Origin: Alteromonas profundi
GTDB lineage: Bacteria; Pseudomonadota; Gammaproteobacteria; Enterobacterales; Alteromonadaceae
Direction: 5' to 3'
DNA: 64,000 bases
NCBI RefSeq assembly: GCF_010500865.1
Contig: NZ_JAAAWN010000002.1
Coordinates: 62,001 to 126,000, forward strand
The position numbers and the translations under genes were made by a program. Below the pieces are notes generated by a model that made no database searches, had not been told where the DNA came from, and was given only the letters and a program-made list of their open reading frames with translations. Of this stretch, positions 27,515 to 38,386 are shown in pieces; the stretch's first letter is position 1, and each line of letters begins with the position of its first letter.

Positions 27515-28975
27515 ATGAATAGAAGTTCACTGAAAAAAAAGGCATTGTCTTCGATCGCTTGGTCCGGCTCAATACAAATTTCCTCACAAGTCCTGAATTT
27601 CGTTTTTGGTATTGTACTCGCTCGGCTACTTGCTCCGGAAGTATTTGGTCTGATGGCAATGTTACTAGTATTCTCAATTGTTTCTCAATTACTGAGCGAC
27701 TTCGGTTTTAGTGCTAGTTTAATTCAGAAAAAAGAAGTCACTAGCGAAGAGTCCTTCTCTTGTTTTGTTGTTAACTGTTTAATAGGAACGATATTCGCTA
27801 TTTGCCTGATTTTAGCCAACTCATCCTTAGCTCAGTTCTATGGGGAGCCATTTGTTGAAGTGCTTGCGTTAGCTATTGCGCCTTTATTTCTCATTAACAG
27901 TACCTGTAGTGTGCCAACAGCACTATTGTCACGCGAGCTATCGCATAAGAAAATTTCAGTAATACAACTCTCTTCAGTATTGTTGGGTTCACTGTTTGCA
28001 ATAGTGTGCGCGATATTGGAGTTTGGTGTTTGGAGCCTTGTAGTTCAACAGTATGTAACAGCACTTCTTAGAGCTATGTTACTTTTAAAAGTATCGAATT
28101 TTAAGGTTTCAGCGTTTCGGCTATCATCAGTTAAGCCACTTTTAAGATTTAGCGCTAGTGTGTTTACTACAAAAGTTATTCAACAAGTGGCCCAACAAAC
28201 AGATAAAGTTCTGGTCGGGAAATTTGCTGGGGCAGCTACCCTCGGGTTTTACTCGAGAGCTTACTATCTGACTGCCTTTCCAATTACAAATATTACTAGA
28301 GTAGTTAGCGATGTAATGTTTCCAGTGCTTAGTCAGTTCAAAGAGGACATAAGTAAAGTTAAGGAGGTATATTTCCGGTTAGTTGGAATGATTGCTGTCT
28401 TAACATTTCCGATTTTGATTGGCATGGCTTTTTTAGCTGAAGATATAATTTTGCTTCTGCTAGGTGAAAGATGGTTGCCGATGACAAAGTTCTTTGTAGT
28501 ATTTAGCCTAGTGAATATATTTTCAACTATTGGTCAGCTTTGTAGTTCATTCTTTCTATCCCAAGGTCGAGCAGACCTGCTACTTAAAATTAACTTATTC
28601 ACGCAGCCCGCAAGAATTTTATTATTAATTATCGGTATACAATGGGGGATCGAAGGGATCTTACTTGCATACATTTTTTCTACTCTTGTAAGCTTTTTTA
28701 CCCCTCTTTTGATACTCACTAGAGTAGTTTTGAAGAGCAACATAAGCTCTGTTTTTCTTGCTTTATTTAAACCTTTATTAGCAAGTGTTCTCATGTACGC
28801 CATATTGGTACTATCCAAAATCTGGATGGATTTAAATAGTCCATTTATGTCTATTTTCTTTTTTGGTGCTACAGGTGCAATTTCTTACCTACTATTTATG
28901 CGTCTTTTTAAAGATGCTTCCTACTTAGAACTGGAAAGCTTACTATTGAAGAAAATTAAGTTTAGAAATTGCTAA
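27515..28975 (+). CDS. Wzx-type flippase (MOP superfamily, WzxC-like)
   Basis: A 486-residue polytopic membrane protein with about 14 helices, expected to flip lipid-linked EPS repeat units to the periplasmic side. The N-terminus SIAWSGSIQISSQVLNFVFG and the FGLMAMLLVFSIVSQLLSDFGFSASLIQ segment are typical of the polysaccharide transport family. The middle KVLVGKFAGAATLGFYSRAYYLTAFP motif is also highly characteristic. It sits alone after a 245-base gap (27270-27514) that contains a G-rich run and poly-T but no recognisable gene. Together with a Wzy-like protein it marks the locus as Wzx/Wzy-dependent. Confidence 0.92.
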   Translation: MNRSSLKKKALSSIAWSGSIQISSQVLNFVFGIVLARLLAPEVFGLMAMLLVFSIVSQLLSDFGFSASLIQKKEVTSEESFSCFVVNCLIGTIFAICLILANSSLAQFYGEPFVEVLALAIAPLFLINSTCSVPTALLSRELSHKKISVIQLSSVLLGSLFAIVCAILEFGVWSLVVQQYVTALLRAMLLLKVSNFKVSAFRLSSVKPLLRFSASVFTTKVIQQVAQQTDKVLVGKFAGAATLGFYSRAYYLTAFPITNITRVVSDVMFPVLSQFKEDISKVKEVYFRLVGMIAVLTFPILIGMAFLAEDIILLLLGERWLPMTKFFVVFSLVNIFSTIGQLCSSFFLSQGRADLLLKINLFTQPARILLLIIGIQWGIEGILLAYIFSTLVSFFTPLLILTRVVLKSNISSVFLALFKPLLASVLMYAILVLSKIWMDLNSPFMSIFFFGATGAISYLLFMRLFKDASYLELESLLLKKIKFRNC

Positions 28976-29131
28976 TTTTAAGATAGATATAAAAAGTAAC
29001 GATTGATATGTGGTGATTTTTATTCATATAAAAATATATCAAAAAAATTAATGAGACTGTAACTAATGGAACCAAATCAGAAAATGCCAGCGTATTCAAA
29101 TTCTGAATAGGTAAAATGGTTTATAACTTCC

Positions 29132-29836
29132 TCAAATCTTACGCTTTAAGCCATGATATATATATATAGCATTGTTTTTTATATTTTTTAGATATGAACA
29201 GTTTAAATGATTTTTATAGGTGTCGCGTGGATATTTGAATTTTTTAAAATCCTCTGCATAAATTTCTAAGACTAACTTAGCCGATGCTTCGCTCCATAGG
29301 ATTTCTTTTCTACAACTGACCTTCTTTGCTTTAACTTCCCCTATAACTTCAATTCCTAATTTTTCACCGATAGTGTTAATAGCATTCTGTATTCCGTCTT
29401 CGAACCTAAACACTTCAACCCCTTTACTAACAAAGTACGATTGGGGGCGTAGATGATTATCGAAAATTGCATTATTCCTTTTGTATTTGGTTAGGTTGTG
29501 AATGACCCACGAAGAGAATAATTCCTCTGGTTTTCTACCAAGGTCAATATTGTTCAATTTTACTCTATAGAAAAACTCACTAACTATTCTATCGAATGGA
29601 TTTCTCACTATCGCAAATTTATATTCGTGTGGACGAACTAAACCGTTCGTGATTTTAATTAACGTTTCATAGCCAAAGTGTTGGGGTGTTACCTTTAAAT
29701 CATCTAGTTTCTTTTGTGAAAATAGTAGTTGTTCATATTTTCCTGAATCGGCTAACCATGACTCTATAGTCGTACCACCTGTTTTTGGTATGTGTAAAAA
29801 TAATACAGATTGTTGTTCATTTAAGTATAGAGGCAT
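29132..29836 (-). CDS. Sulfotransferase family protein, possible EPS sulfation
   Basis: A 234-residue cytoplasmic protein of the sulfotransferase-2 type. It has the PAPS 5'-phosphosulfate loop FLHIPKTGGTTIESWL (residues ~12-27) and the 3'-phosphate motif VRNPFDRIVSEFFY (~77-90), plus the FRFEDGIQNAINTI segment seen in carbohydrate sulfotransferases. It may transfer sulfate from PAPS to a sugar hydroxyl of the EPS unit. It is transcribed opposite to the flippase and separated from it by a 156-base AT-rich gap. No PAPS-synthesis genes are in the window. The target being EPS is inferred from context. Confidence 0.8.
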   Translation of the reverse strand: MPLYLNEQQSVLFLHIPKTGGTTIESWLADSGKYEQLLFSQKKLDDLKVTPQHFGYETLIKITNGLVRPHEYKFAIVRNPFDRIVSEFFYRVKLNNIDLGRKPEELFSSWVIHNLTKYKRNNAIFDNHLRPQSYFVSKGVEVFRFEDGIQNAINTIGEKLGIEVIGEVKAKKVSCRKEILWSEASAKLVLEIYAEDFKKFKYPRDTYKNHLNCSYLKNIKNNAIYIYHGLKRKI

Positions 29837-30253
29837 ATAGAGACCTATTTTATTAAGGTATTTAAATGAGTGACTTTATTGATCAGAGTAGGCATAAAAG
29901 TTCTACTAAGTCATTGAATTAATGGTCTAGAGAGTGGAAGTATTAATGCTAAATAAATAATAGGAGTATCACAAGGTTTACTTCTAAATAAAAGTATTTG
30001 GCTTACTTTTTCTATTAAAGTTCTCAAGATATCAATAGTAAAGCATTTAATAAAAAATCTTGATAGTAAGTGCTGGAGAAACCAAGCCGTATAGTCGTTT
30101 GTATTGAGCCCATAAGTGAAGCAGGTCTAATATTTAATTTACTCGTTAAACGAATTAACGCCAATACACAAGGCCAAGCTAGGAAACGCTAAGTTTGCCC
30201 CGTCTCATTAGAATTGGGAAATGTCTTGTAATTGTAGATTAATAGATGAAGCA
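29837..30253. other. AT-rich intergenic stretch without a recognised gene
   Basis: About 420 bases between the sulfotransferase start and the terminator of the PEP-CTERM-like gene. All frames are interrupted within short distances and no RNA gene, repeat or clear promoter was recognised. It presumably contains the sulfotransferase promoter near 29840-29900. Confidence 0.5.
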
Positions 30254-30257
30254 TAAA

Positions 30258-30284
30258 AAAGGCTCTTTGATAAAAAGAGCCTTT
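30258..30284 (-). terminator. Rho-independent terminator of the PEP-CTERM-like gene
   Basis: AAAGGCTCTTT (30258-30268) and AAAGAGCCTTT (30274-30284) form an 11-bp stem with a five-base loop. On the minus strand the stem is followed by a T-tract (the A-run at 30255-30260), placing it just after the reverse-strand gene that ends at 30306. Confidence 0.85.
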
Positions 30285-30305
30285 AAGCATTCGTATGCAA
30301 GAGAT

Positions 30306-31007
30306 CTATTTTCGAGATCGAAAAATCAACATAGATAGCGACATTATCAAAATAATTAAGGTACCCGGAGCAGAAACACTTAAAGGTGTTAACGAGTTGG
30401 ATGTTCCCGTTAGTAGTAAATTATCGAACCCTGCGTTATTACCGCCACCAGTTCCCGATACCGTTAGGCGAAACGTGTAATCATCACCACCGTCCAGAAA
30501 AATACCACTAAGGTCGAATTCAATTGTTTCTGTAGGAGTAAAGCCTGGGTCATTGTTGTCGCCCGCAAACACATTCACAGTGTCAGAAAATATCGAACTT
30601 AGTCCATCTAATAATTCAAGAGAGAAACTAAGATCACGCTGCGCAGGTTGCAGGACACCATTTTTATTATAGATGGAGGCATCTAGTGACAAAACGTCTA
30701 GATCTATACCTGCAATCAACGAGCTTGCAGAAACCAATATATCGACAAACCAACTCCCCTGTTTGTGGATGTTGTGATCAACTGCGAACATGTTAGTTGA
30801 GTTGGTAAACAAATCTAAAGACGAAAGGCTGAGATCTTTAGGATCTAGCGTGTTCGTCACGCTAACATCATTTTCTGTCCAGGTTACATTTGCTGGGTCG
30901 CCAGATGTGCCAGTAAAATCAGACGATAAAATAACGCTTGCACTGGAAGGTAACGCAGAAGACAGCGCCATTACTGCGAGTGAAACCTTGAAGAAATTTT
31001 TTAACAT
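30306..31007 (-). CDS. Secreted PEP-CTERM-like protein
   Basis: A 233-residue exported protein with a signal peptide (MLKNFFKVSLAVMALSSALPSSA), a strand-rich extracellular body, and a C-terminal tripartite tail: VSAPGT, a hydrophobic helix (LIILIMSLSMLIF) and a basic end (RSRK). This is the layout of PEP-CTERM sorting signals that exosortase and its partners process, with SAP replacing the PEP core. The ATG at 31007 has AGGAG seven bases upstream and starts exactly at the signal peptide; an upstream ATG at 31064 would add 19 residues. Its place within an EPS locus is typical of such proteins, but no exosortase gene is in the window. The domain's molecular role is unknown. Confidence 0.75.
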   Translation of the reverse strand: MLKNFFKVSLAVMALSSALPSSASVILSSDFTGTSGDPANVTWTENDVSVTNTLDPKDLSLSSLDLFTNSTNMFAVDHNIHKQGSWFVDILVSASSLIAGIDLDVLSLDASIYNKNGVLQPAQRDLSFSLELLDGLSSIFSDTVNVFAGDNNDPGFTPTETIEFDLSGIFLDGGDDYTFRLTVSGTGGGNNAGFDNLLLTGTSNSLTPLSVSAPGTLIILIMSLSMLIFRSRK

Positions 31008-31285
31008 AACAGCTCCTAAGAGTTGGATTTCTAGTCTAACTAAAATAAGCACAAAGTGCGCCACAATTTAAAGTTCATCTAAATCAATAGCTTGTAGCTT
31101 TTTCACAATGAGCGTTCTCATTTTTGTAAAAAAAACTGACATCCGGAATGCCTTTGCTATTTTTTCTAACTATGAAGAAATTTTTACCATATTTTCATAA
31201 AAGCATTAGTCTATCGGGTTCCATGTTATTGATTTATCCGTTGTGTATAATGTGAACGTGACCTTTCTAGTTATTAAACGAATAA

Positions 31286-33124
31286 TTAGGTATGGTCCTT
31301 CAATAACATTACTGAAGCTTTTTCAGTTACATGGCCATAATCGAACTGAAGAGGCTCATCTTCTACTAAAATGGTGCAATCTTCTTTTGTAGCGCAAACA
31401 TTATGTAGGATAGAAATATAACGAATCTCTTTTTCACTTAGCTCTTTGTTAAACTCAGTATCAATCGATTCTATGAAATCATACTTGCGAGTCCGTAGTA
31501 ATTTTTCATCAAAATCGGCGTGGGCAAGGATACGTGGTAGCGGTTGTGTATACTCAATAATCGGACCAAAGATAGTCACCTCTGTGTTAAATTCCTCAAG
31601 TATCTGCAAGGTTTTTAATAACCATGGCAGGTCATTCATTTTCCATCTAGCTGAAATAATAATTTTATCGTATTTCTCTGTTGGAATGACTTGTTCAAAC
31701 GCATAGCGCATTAGTTCTGTACAGCGTCTTTCGCCTTTATAGCTTATTGTAGGCTTACATCCGCTTGCCGTGACTTGACTTACTGTTTGGTTAGGTTTTT
31801 TATTAGCGTTAAGTCCGATATACCAATGCGCAGCGTGACTATCACCTACTAACAAGATATTTTCCTTCCCTTTCTCCGCTATTAAGCATTGCTCTTGATT
31901 GAAATAAGAAATATCCGGGTGCTTACTTGTTAGAAAACACACTCCGGGCCTAAAATAGTCCGCTTCATGAATTTCCATGAATTGCTCATACGCTATTTGC
32001 TTTTCTGAAAATCTTGAGGGCATTAGAAAGGTAAGGAAAAATACTATGGCACATAGTGCGGTACTTGTTGCTACTACGCTAAGGTATACTTTCCGGCCAG
32101 GTCTTTCGAGAATCTTAGAGTGTTTTCTAAACTTTTCTTCAATTAGATAATATGATGCTGTACCTAAAATAAATGAGAGTAGGAATACAATTACTTTATC
32201 TGTAGCTCGCAACTCAGTTTCAAAGTGAAGTTGGTAAAATATGATTACAGGCCAATGCCACAAATAAAGGGAGTAAGAAATATTGCCTACGAATATCGCT
32301 GGTTTTAAAGATAGTAATTTATAAAGAATAAGCCCTGAGCTAGAAAACGAAAGAACGACTACCGTGGCTAATGTAGGTATGAGGGCTTTAATACCCGGGA
32401 ACTCGTCATGTGTTAGTAACACGCAACTCGCTAACAAAATCAATACCCCCATACTAGAAAGTATCTCGGATGTGATGCGGGTCTTTTTAACATGTAAACC
32501 GTAAATAGCGATTATGCCTCCCGCAATAAATTGCCAAAAGCGAGTAAAGGAAGCGAAAAATGCAAAGCTTAGATCGTTGTTAGTTAGGTAGATACAAAGT
32601 ATAAAGCTTACAGTAAAAATACACCCAAGCATTAGTGCTGAGTATTTTTTACACATGCCGTACGCAAATATTAAAAAAACAGGCATTATAGCGTAGAATT
32701 GTTCTTCTACAGAAAGTGACCACGTGTGCAATAGGGGGGACCCCTGCAATTCACTGTCAAAATATCCTGATTTAGTATAAAAATAAAAGTTAGAAACATA
32801 TAGGCATGAAGCTACTAGACTCCAAGCATATTTGTTAAATTCCCCAGGAAGAAAATAAACAAAAGCAAAGATTGACGTTATTGCTACTGTAGCTATATAG
32901 GCTGGGAATAACCGTTTAAAGCGTCTCACATAAAAATCTGAAAAACTGAAGTTGTTAGCGTGTATCTTACCGTATATTTGGCCCATAATAAGGTAGCCGG
33001 ATATAACGAAGAAAATGTCTACGCCAATAAACCCACCGGGAAGATGGAAAGGGCTTATGTGATATATCACTACACTTAATACGGCTAGTGCGCGTAAACC
33101 TTGGATGTCTTCCCTGAATTTCAT
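31286..33124 (-). CDS. OafA-type acyltransferase with SGNH domain
   Basis: A 612-residue membrane acyltransferase, the third in the locus. The family start is REDIQGLRALAVLSVVIYHI, followed by GGFIGVDIFFVISGYL; around ten helices span residues 1-360. The C-terminal periplasmic SGNH domain has LLVGDSHAAHWYIG (~425) and a terminal DYGHVT catalytic block. It is probably an O-acetylase acting on the EPS or another surface glycan. It is the last gene of the EPS region before pheS and runs away from it; the two starts lie about 300 bases apart. No terminator was seen after its stop. Confidence 0.92.
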   Translation of the reverse strand: MKFREDIQGLRALAVLSVVIYHISPFHLPGGFIGVDIFFVISGYLIMGQIYGKIHANNFSFSDFYVRRFKRLFPAYIATVAITSIFAFVYFLPGEFNKYAWSLVASCLYVSNFYFYTKSGYFDSELQGSPLLHTWSLSVEEQFYAIMPVFLIFAYGMCKKYSALMLGCIFTVSFILCIYLTNNDLSFAFFASFTRFWQFIAGGIIAIYGLHVKKTRITSEILSSMGVLILLASCVLLTHDEFPGIKALIPTLATVVVLSFSSSGLILYKLLSLKPAIFVGNISYSLYLWHWPVIIFYQLHFETELRATDKVIVFLLSFILGTASYYLIEEKFRKHSKILERPGRKVYLSVVATSTALCAIVFFLTFLMPSRFSEKQIAYEQFMEIHEADYFRPGVCFLTSKHPDISYFNQEQCLIAEKGKENILLVGDSHAAHWYIGLNANKKPNQTVSQVTASGCKPTISYKGERRCTELMRYAFEQVIPTEKYDKIIISARWKMNDLPWLLKTLQILEEFNTEVTIFGPIIEYTQPLPRILAHADFDEKLLRTRKYDFIESIDTEFNKELSEKEIRYISILHNVCATKEDCTILVEDEPLQFDYGHVTEKASVMLLKDHT

Positions 33125-34406
<1,282 letters not shown>

Positions 34407-34420
34407 GGCAGAGAGTACAC

Positions 34421-36808
34421 ATGAAATTCAGTGAAAAATGGTTAAGAGAGTGGGTTAACCCATCGCTGTCGGCACATGAGCTGTCTGAACAGTTGAGTAT
34501 GGCTGGCCTTGAAGTTGACGGTGTAGAACCTGTGGCGGGCGAGTTTTCTGGCGTGCTAGTGGGTGAGGTCGTTGAGTGCGGTCAGCATCCTAATGCCGAT
34601 AAACTTCGCGTTACCAAAATTAATGTAGGTAGTGATGAGCTACTAGATATCGTTTGTGGTGCGCCGAATTGTCGTCAAGGTATTAAAGTGGCGGTGGCGT
34701 GTGTTGGTGCTGTACTGCCGGGTAACTTTAAAATCAAAAAAGCGAAACTTCGTGGTGAGCCTTCCTTTGGCATGCTGTGTAGTTTTTCTGAACTAGGCAT
34801 TAGTGATGATCACGATGGCATTATCGAGTTGCCGTCTGATGCGCCTGTGGGCGCCGATATTCGCAACTACTTAAGTTTAGATGATACCAGCGTTGAAGTA
34901 GATTTAACCCCTAACCGAGCGGACTGTTTGGGTATTCGTGGTATTGCTCGCGAAGTGGGTGTGCTTAACAATCTTGATGTAAATGAACCTTCAATTGACG
35001 ATGTTCAGCCTACAATAGAAGATGCCCTTACTATTACCCTTAGCGCGGATAGTGCGTGTCCACGTTATTTAGGCCGCGTAATAAAAGGTGTTGATGTTAC
35101 TGCAACCTCGCCACTTTGGCTGGTTGAAAAGCTTCGCCGTAGCGGTATTCGCAGCATAGACCCCATCGTAGATGTTACCAACTTTGTATTGTTGGAACTT
35201 GGCCAACCTATGCATGCGTTTAATCTTGCTGCGATTAAGGGCAACATTAACGTACGTATGGCGAATGAGGGTGAAACTCTTACGTTGCTTGATGAAAGCG
35301 AAGCTAAACTTCATGACAATACCCTTGTTATTGCTGATGATGAAAAAGCCTTGGCGATGGCGGGAATTTTCGGTGGGTTGCACTCGGGTGTAAATACCGA
35401 CACGAAAGATATTTTACTAGAAAGTGCGTTTTTTAGCCGCGATGCGATCATGGGGCGTGCGCGTCAATACGGTTTGCATACCGATGCTTCCCACCGCTAC
35501 GAACGCGGTGTCGACCCTAAGCTACAACGCAAAGCCATGGAACGTGCTAGTGCACTAGTGCTTGAGATTTGTGGCGGGGAAGCAGGCCCGGTGGTTGAAG
35601 CTGTATCAGAAGATAAATTACCCAAACAAGCTACCGTTGTACTTCGTCGTGATCGATTACGCCGTGTATTAGGTATCAGTATCGAAGACGCTAAAGTGAC
35701 TGAAATGCTAACACGCTTAGGGCTGACAGTTTCTGAGGTAAGCGAAGGCTGGAGTGCAGTAGCACCAAGCTATCGTTTTGATATTGCAATAGAAGAAGAT
35801 TTGATAGAAGAGATCGCTCGCGTTTACGGTTACAACAACATTCCTAATGTTGCTCCTAAAGCAACGTTAGCGATGCTGCCTTCTCAAGAAGCAAAGCTAA
35901 ACGTGAATAGCTTGAAATCGCTGCTGGTAAGTCGTGGCTATAACGAAGCCATTACGTATTCTTTTGTCGATCCTAAGGTGCAAAACGCGCTATTCCCTGA
36001 GTCGAAGGGCTTAGTACTACCGCATCCAATATCCTCTGATATGTCGATTATGCGCGTGAGTTTGTGGCCTGGTTTGTTAGGCGCTACTGCGTATAACCAG
36101 AAACGTCAGCAAAGTCGTATTCGCATGTTTGAAACTGGATTACGCTTTATTCCTCAAGCAGATACGCCTAATGGTGTATTGCAACAGCAGGTAATAGGTG
36201 GTGTAGTAGCAGGACGTCGTCATGAAGAACATTGGGACAGAGAAGACAGCCCAGTAGACTTCTTTGATGCAAAAGCTGATGTAGAGGCATTACTGGCTCT
36301 TACGGGTAAAGTCGGCGAGTTTAGTTTTGAAACTGCTACGCATCATGCTCTGCATCCCGGTATGACGGCAAAAATTTTGCTTAATGATGAAGAAGTTGGC
36401 TATATTGGTGCTATACACCCGCAATTTACTAAAATGCTGGGTGTGAACGGTCGTGTATTTGTGTTCGAGCTTGAAGTTGAAGCAATAACGGCACGCAAGC
36501 TACCGTCAGCGGTACCGGTTTCGCGCTTCCCATCAAACCGTCGTGATATAGCTATTACGGTTAAAGATGATGTGCGGGTAGGGAATATCCTTTCCTACAT
36601 AGAAAAAATTGGCGTAAATCAACTAGTTGGCCTAAACTTGTTTGACGAGTACAAAGGCAAGGGTATTGAACCTGGTTACAAGAGCCTTGCATTGTCACTT
36701 CACTTACAAGATCCGGACAAAACCTTGGAAGAGGCTGAAATTCAGCAGGCTGTAGATACTGTAGTTAAGGGTCTGGAGACTGAATTTGGGGCCGCGTTAA
36801 GAGAGTAA
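34421..36808 (+). CDS. pheT: Phenylalanine-tRNA ligase beta subunit
   Basis: The 795-residue beta subunit completes the PheRS heterotetramer. Domains in order: N-terminal EMAP-like tRNA-binding domain ([20 protein letters not shown], ~45), the B3/B4 editing domain (~210-400, with [14 protein letters not shown]), B5 (~405-475), a class II core-like fold (~480-690) and the C-terminal anticodon-binding FDX-ACB domain ([20 protein letters not shown] onward). The length equals that of E. coli PheT. It is co-transcribed with pheS and followed three bases later by ihfA, the usual order. Confidence 0.97.
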   Translation: MKFSEKWLREWVNPSLSAHELSEQLSMAGLEVDGVEPVAGEFSGVLVGEVVECGQHPNADKLRVTKINVGSDELLDIVCGAPNCRQGIKVAVACVGAVLPGNFKIKKAKLRGEPSFGMLCSFSELGISDDHDGIIELPSDAPVGADIRNYLSLDDTSVEVDLTPNRADCLGIRGIAREVGVLNNLDVNEPSIDDVQPTIEDALTITLSADSACPRYLGRVIKGVDVTATSPLWLVEKLRRSGIRSIDPIVDVTNFVLLELGQPMHAFNLAAIKGNINVRMANEGETLTLLDESEAKLHDNTLVIADDEKALAMAGIFGGLHSGVNTDTKDILLESAFFSRDAIMGRARQYGLHTDASHRYERGVDPKLQRKAMERASALVLEICGGEAGPVVEAVSEDKLPKQATVVLRRDRLRRVLGISIEDAKVTEMLTRLGLTVSEVSEGWSAVAPSYRFDIAIEEDLIEEIARVYGYNNIPNVAPKATLAMLPSQEAKLNVNSLKSLLVSRGYNEAITYSFVDPKVQNALFPESKGLVLPHPISSDMSIMRVSLWPGLLGATAYNQKRQQSRIRMFETGLRFIPQADTPNGVLQQQVIGGVVAGRRHEEHWDREDSPVDFFDAKADVEALLALTGKVGEFSFETATHHALHPGMTAKILLNDEEVGYIGAIHPQFTKMLGVNGRVFVFELEVEAITARKLPSAVPVSRFPSNRRDIAITVKDDVRVGNILSYIEKIGVNQLVGLNLFDEYKGKGIEPGYKSLALSLHLQDPDKTLEEAEIQQAVDTVVKGLETEFGAALRE

Positions 36809-36811
36809 ACT

Positions 36812-37111
36812 ATGGCATTGACCAAAGCCGAGATGGCTGAACACCTTTTTGAAAAACTTGGCATTAACAAACGTGATGCAAAAGATTTAGTGGAACTTTT
36901 CTTTGAAGAAATTAAAAGTGCACTAGAAGCTGGTGAGCAAGTAAAACTGTCAGGTTTTGGCAACTTTGACTTGCGTGATAAGAACGAACGTCCGGGCCGA
37001 AACCCTAAAACCGGTGAAGACATTCCAATTAAAGCGCGTCGTGTAGTGACTTTTCGCCCGGGTCAGAAATTGAAGAGCCGGGTAGAGAACTCTTCACCTA
37101 TCGACGAGTAA
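36812..37111 (+). CDS. ihfA: Integration host factor alpha subunit
   Basis: A 99-residue DNA-bending protein of the HU/IHF family; with IhfB it bends DNA at specific sites, including between enhancer sites and sigma-54 promoters. The sequence [20 protein letters not shown] and the beta-arm motif [20 protein letters not shown] are diagnostic. The ATG lies three bases after the pheT stop, so expression is coupled to pheST. A strong terminator follows. Confidence 0.98.
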   Translation: MALTKAEMAEHLFEKLGINKRDAKDLVELFFEEIKSALEAGEQVKLSGFGNFDLRDKNERPGRNPKTGEDIPIKARRVVTFRPGQKLKSRVENSSPIDE

Positions 37112-37130
37112 TAAACTTGTTGTTAGCATG

Positions 37131-37158
37131 AAAAAGAGCGGGGTAACTCGCTCTTTTT
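37131..37158 (+). terminator. Rho-independent terminator after ihfA
   Basis: AAAAAGAGCG (37131-37140) and CGCTCTTTTT (37149-37158) make a perfect 10-bp stem with an eight-base loop and a T-tract. Confidence 0.9.
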
Positions 37159-37219
37159 GTATGTTTTTAAGTTAGCCCTTTTTAAAGGCGCTAACTTTTT
37201 ATTGTGTTTGGAGGAAAGT

Positions 37220-37855
37220 GTGAAGAAAGCGCTAGTGGTTCTTTCCATAGTGGTTATTGCTGTGGCAGGATGGTTTGTTTTTCTTTCTTATGATGCTGCT
37301 GAAAAAGCCGATGAGGCCGCTCAAGCTCCTGTTATCACGGTAATGGAAATACTCCATGCGTCAGATTTGCAAGCGGGTGTAAAACAGGCCGTGGCAACTG
37401 ATGATGATGCAGCTATAGACGAGTGGATGTCGCAGGCGAAATCGGTGGCAGAAGCCGCGTCGTTGTCTTCACAAGATAAAGCTTACTTAGATTCGCAACA
37501 CGCGAGAGAGTATGTGATCTTCAATGCTAAACGGCAGTTGTTTAATGAAGCATTTGAAGCACGTTATTATGCGTTAAAAGACATACAAGGGTTAAAAGCG
37601 CAATATCCTGAAGCTAACGACTTATTCCCTCGCGCTGATGCATTGCTTGAAAAGCGCGATAATATTATACGCCAGATAGCCGTGGCTATTTCAGGTGATA
37701 GCTCGCCAAGTGAGGCTGCTATAAAAGAGGCACAGGCGCAGTGGTTAGCACAAGCAAACGCCCGTGGCGAGTTATCCAGTCCCCGTGGCGAATTATCCAG
37801 CCCCCGTGGCGAAGCGCGAGATAGCGATACCCGCGATGCCAGTCAAGGCAACTAA
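37220..37855 (+). CDS. Membrane-anchored or secreted protein of unknown function with C-terminal repeats
   Basis: From the GTG at 37220, with GGAGGA at 37210-37215, the product is 211 residues. It begins with a hydrophobic signal-anchor (KKALVVLSIVVIAVAGWFVF) followed by an Ala- and Glu-rich helical body (~25-175) with no recognised domain. The C-terminus contains the heptad RGELSSP twice, plus a partial third copy (RGEARD), encoded by 21-bp tandem repeats. The frame is open further upstream to 37157, but that part overlaps the terminator. The protein is probably periplasmic and attached to the inner membrane. Confidence 0.6.
   Translation: MKKALVVLSIVVIAVAGWFVFLSYDAAEKADEAAQAPVITVMEILHASDLQAGVKQAVATDDDAAIDEWMSQAKSVAEAASLSSQDKAYLDSQHAREYVIFNAKRQLFNEAFEARYYALKDIQGLKAQYPEANDLFPRADALLEKRDNIIRQIAVAISGDSSPSEAAIKEAQAQWLAQANARGELSSPRGELSSPRGEARDSDTRDASQGN
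37761..37816 (+). repeat. In-frame 21-bp tandem repeat
   Basis: Two full 21-bp units (37761-37781 and 37782-37802, starting CCCGTGGCGA) differ at two or three positions, and a truncated third unit starts at 37803. Because 21 is a multiple of three, copy-number change would alter the encoded protein by heptads without a frameshift. Confidence 0.85.
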
Positions 37856-37918
37856 CGGCAGCATTGGTTACCGATTAACCTGTTTATGTAGCATGCGCCA
37901 TGTCAATATAGGCGTTTA

Positions 37919-38386
37919 CTAAGCGTGGATATCGGCAAAGGTAGCACCAAGTAATTTGGCGAGCGCGTTAGGCGCTATCGCCACTTCTAGGCCGCGTTTT
38001 CCGGCGCTTACATATATACAGTTTTTGTTCGTAGCGCTTTCATGAATTACCGTGCGTAATCTTTTCTTTTGCCCTAAGGGGCTTACCCCGCCAAGTACAT
38101 ATCCGGTAGAGGCGATAACTTGCTCGGCATCGGCCATCGACACCTTTTTTACCTTTAGCGCTTTTGCTATTTTCTTTTCACTTAAGCGCGCGTTTACCGG
38201 CACAATAGCCACGGCTAATGTAGCGCTTTCATCACGTACCACCAAAGTTTTAAAAACATCGTTTGCGTCTAACGATAGCTTTTCGGCCGCTTCGGCGCCA
38301 TACGACGCTGCCCGGCTATCGTGGTCATATTGAAGTAACTCATAGGGTATTTTATGTTTTTTCAGTAAGGTTATAGCGGGTGTCAT
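37919..38386 (-). CDS. ybaK: YbaK/EbsC-type aminoacyl-tRNA deacylase
   Basis: Cytoplasmic editing protein that hydrolyses mischarged Cys-tRNA(Pro) and related products. The 155 residues fit YbaK: MTPAITLLKKHKIPYELLQY at the start, the conserved lysine in DVFKTLVV (~50) and the GGVSPLGQKKRLRTVI loop (~100). The chosen ATG overlaps the stop of the upstream acylase gene in TAATG, with GGAAG just before, so translation is coupled; an earlier in-frame start would lie within the acylase gene. A linked function of the two products is not obvious. Confidence 0.92.
   Translation of the reverse strand: MTPAITLLKKHKIPYELLQYDHDSRAASYGAEAAEKLSLDANDVFKTLVVRDESATLAVAIVPVNARLSEKKIAKALKVKKVSMADAEQVIASTGYVLGGVSPLGQKKRLRTVIHESATNKNCIYVSAGKRGLEVAIAPNALAKLLGATFADIHA

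Noticed and set aside
37761-37816. Possible CRISPR-like repeat
   Set aside because: The units are directly adjacent without spacers and encode an in-frame heptad; it is a coding tandem repeat.
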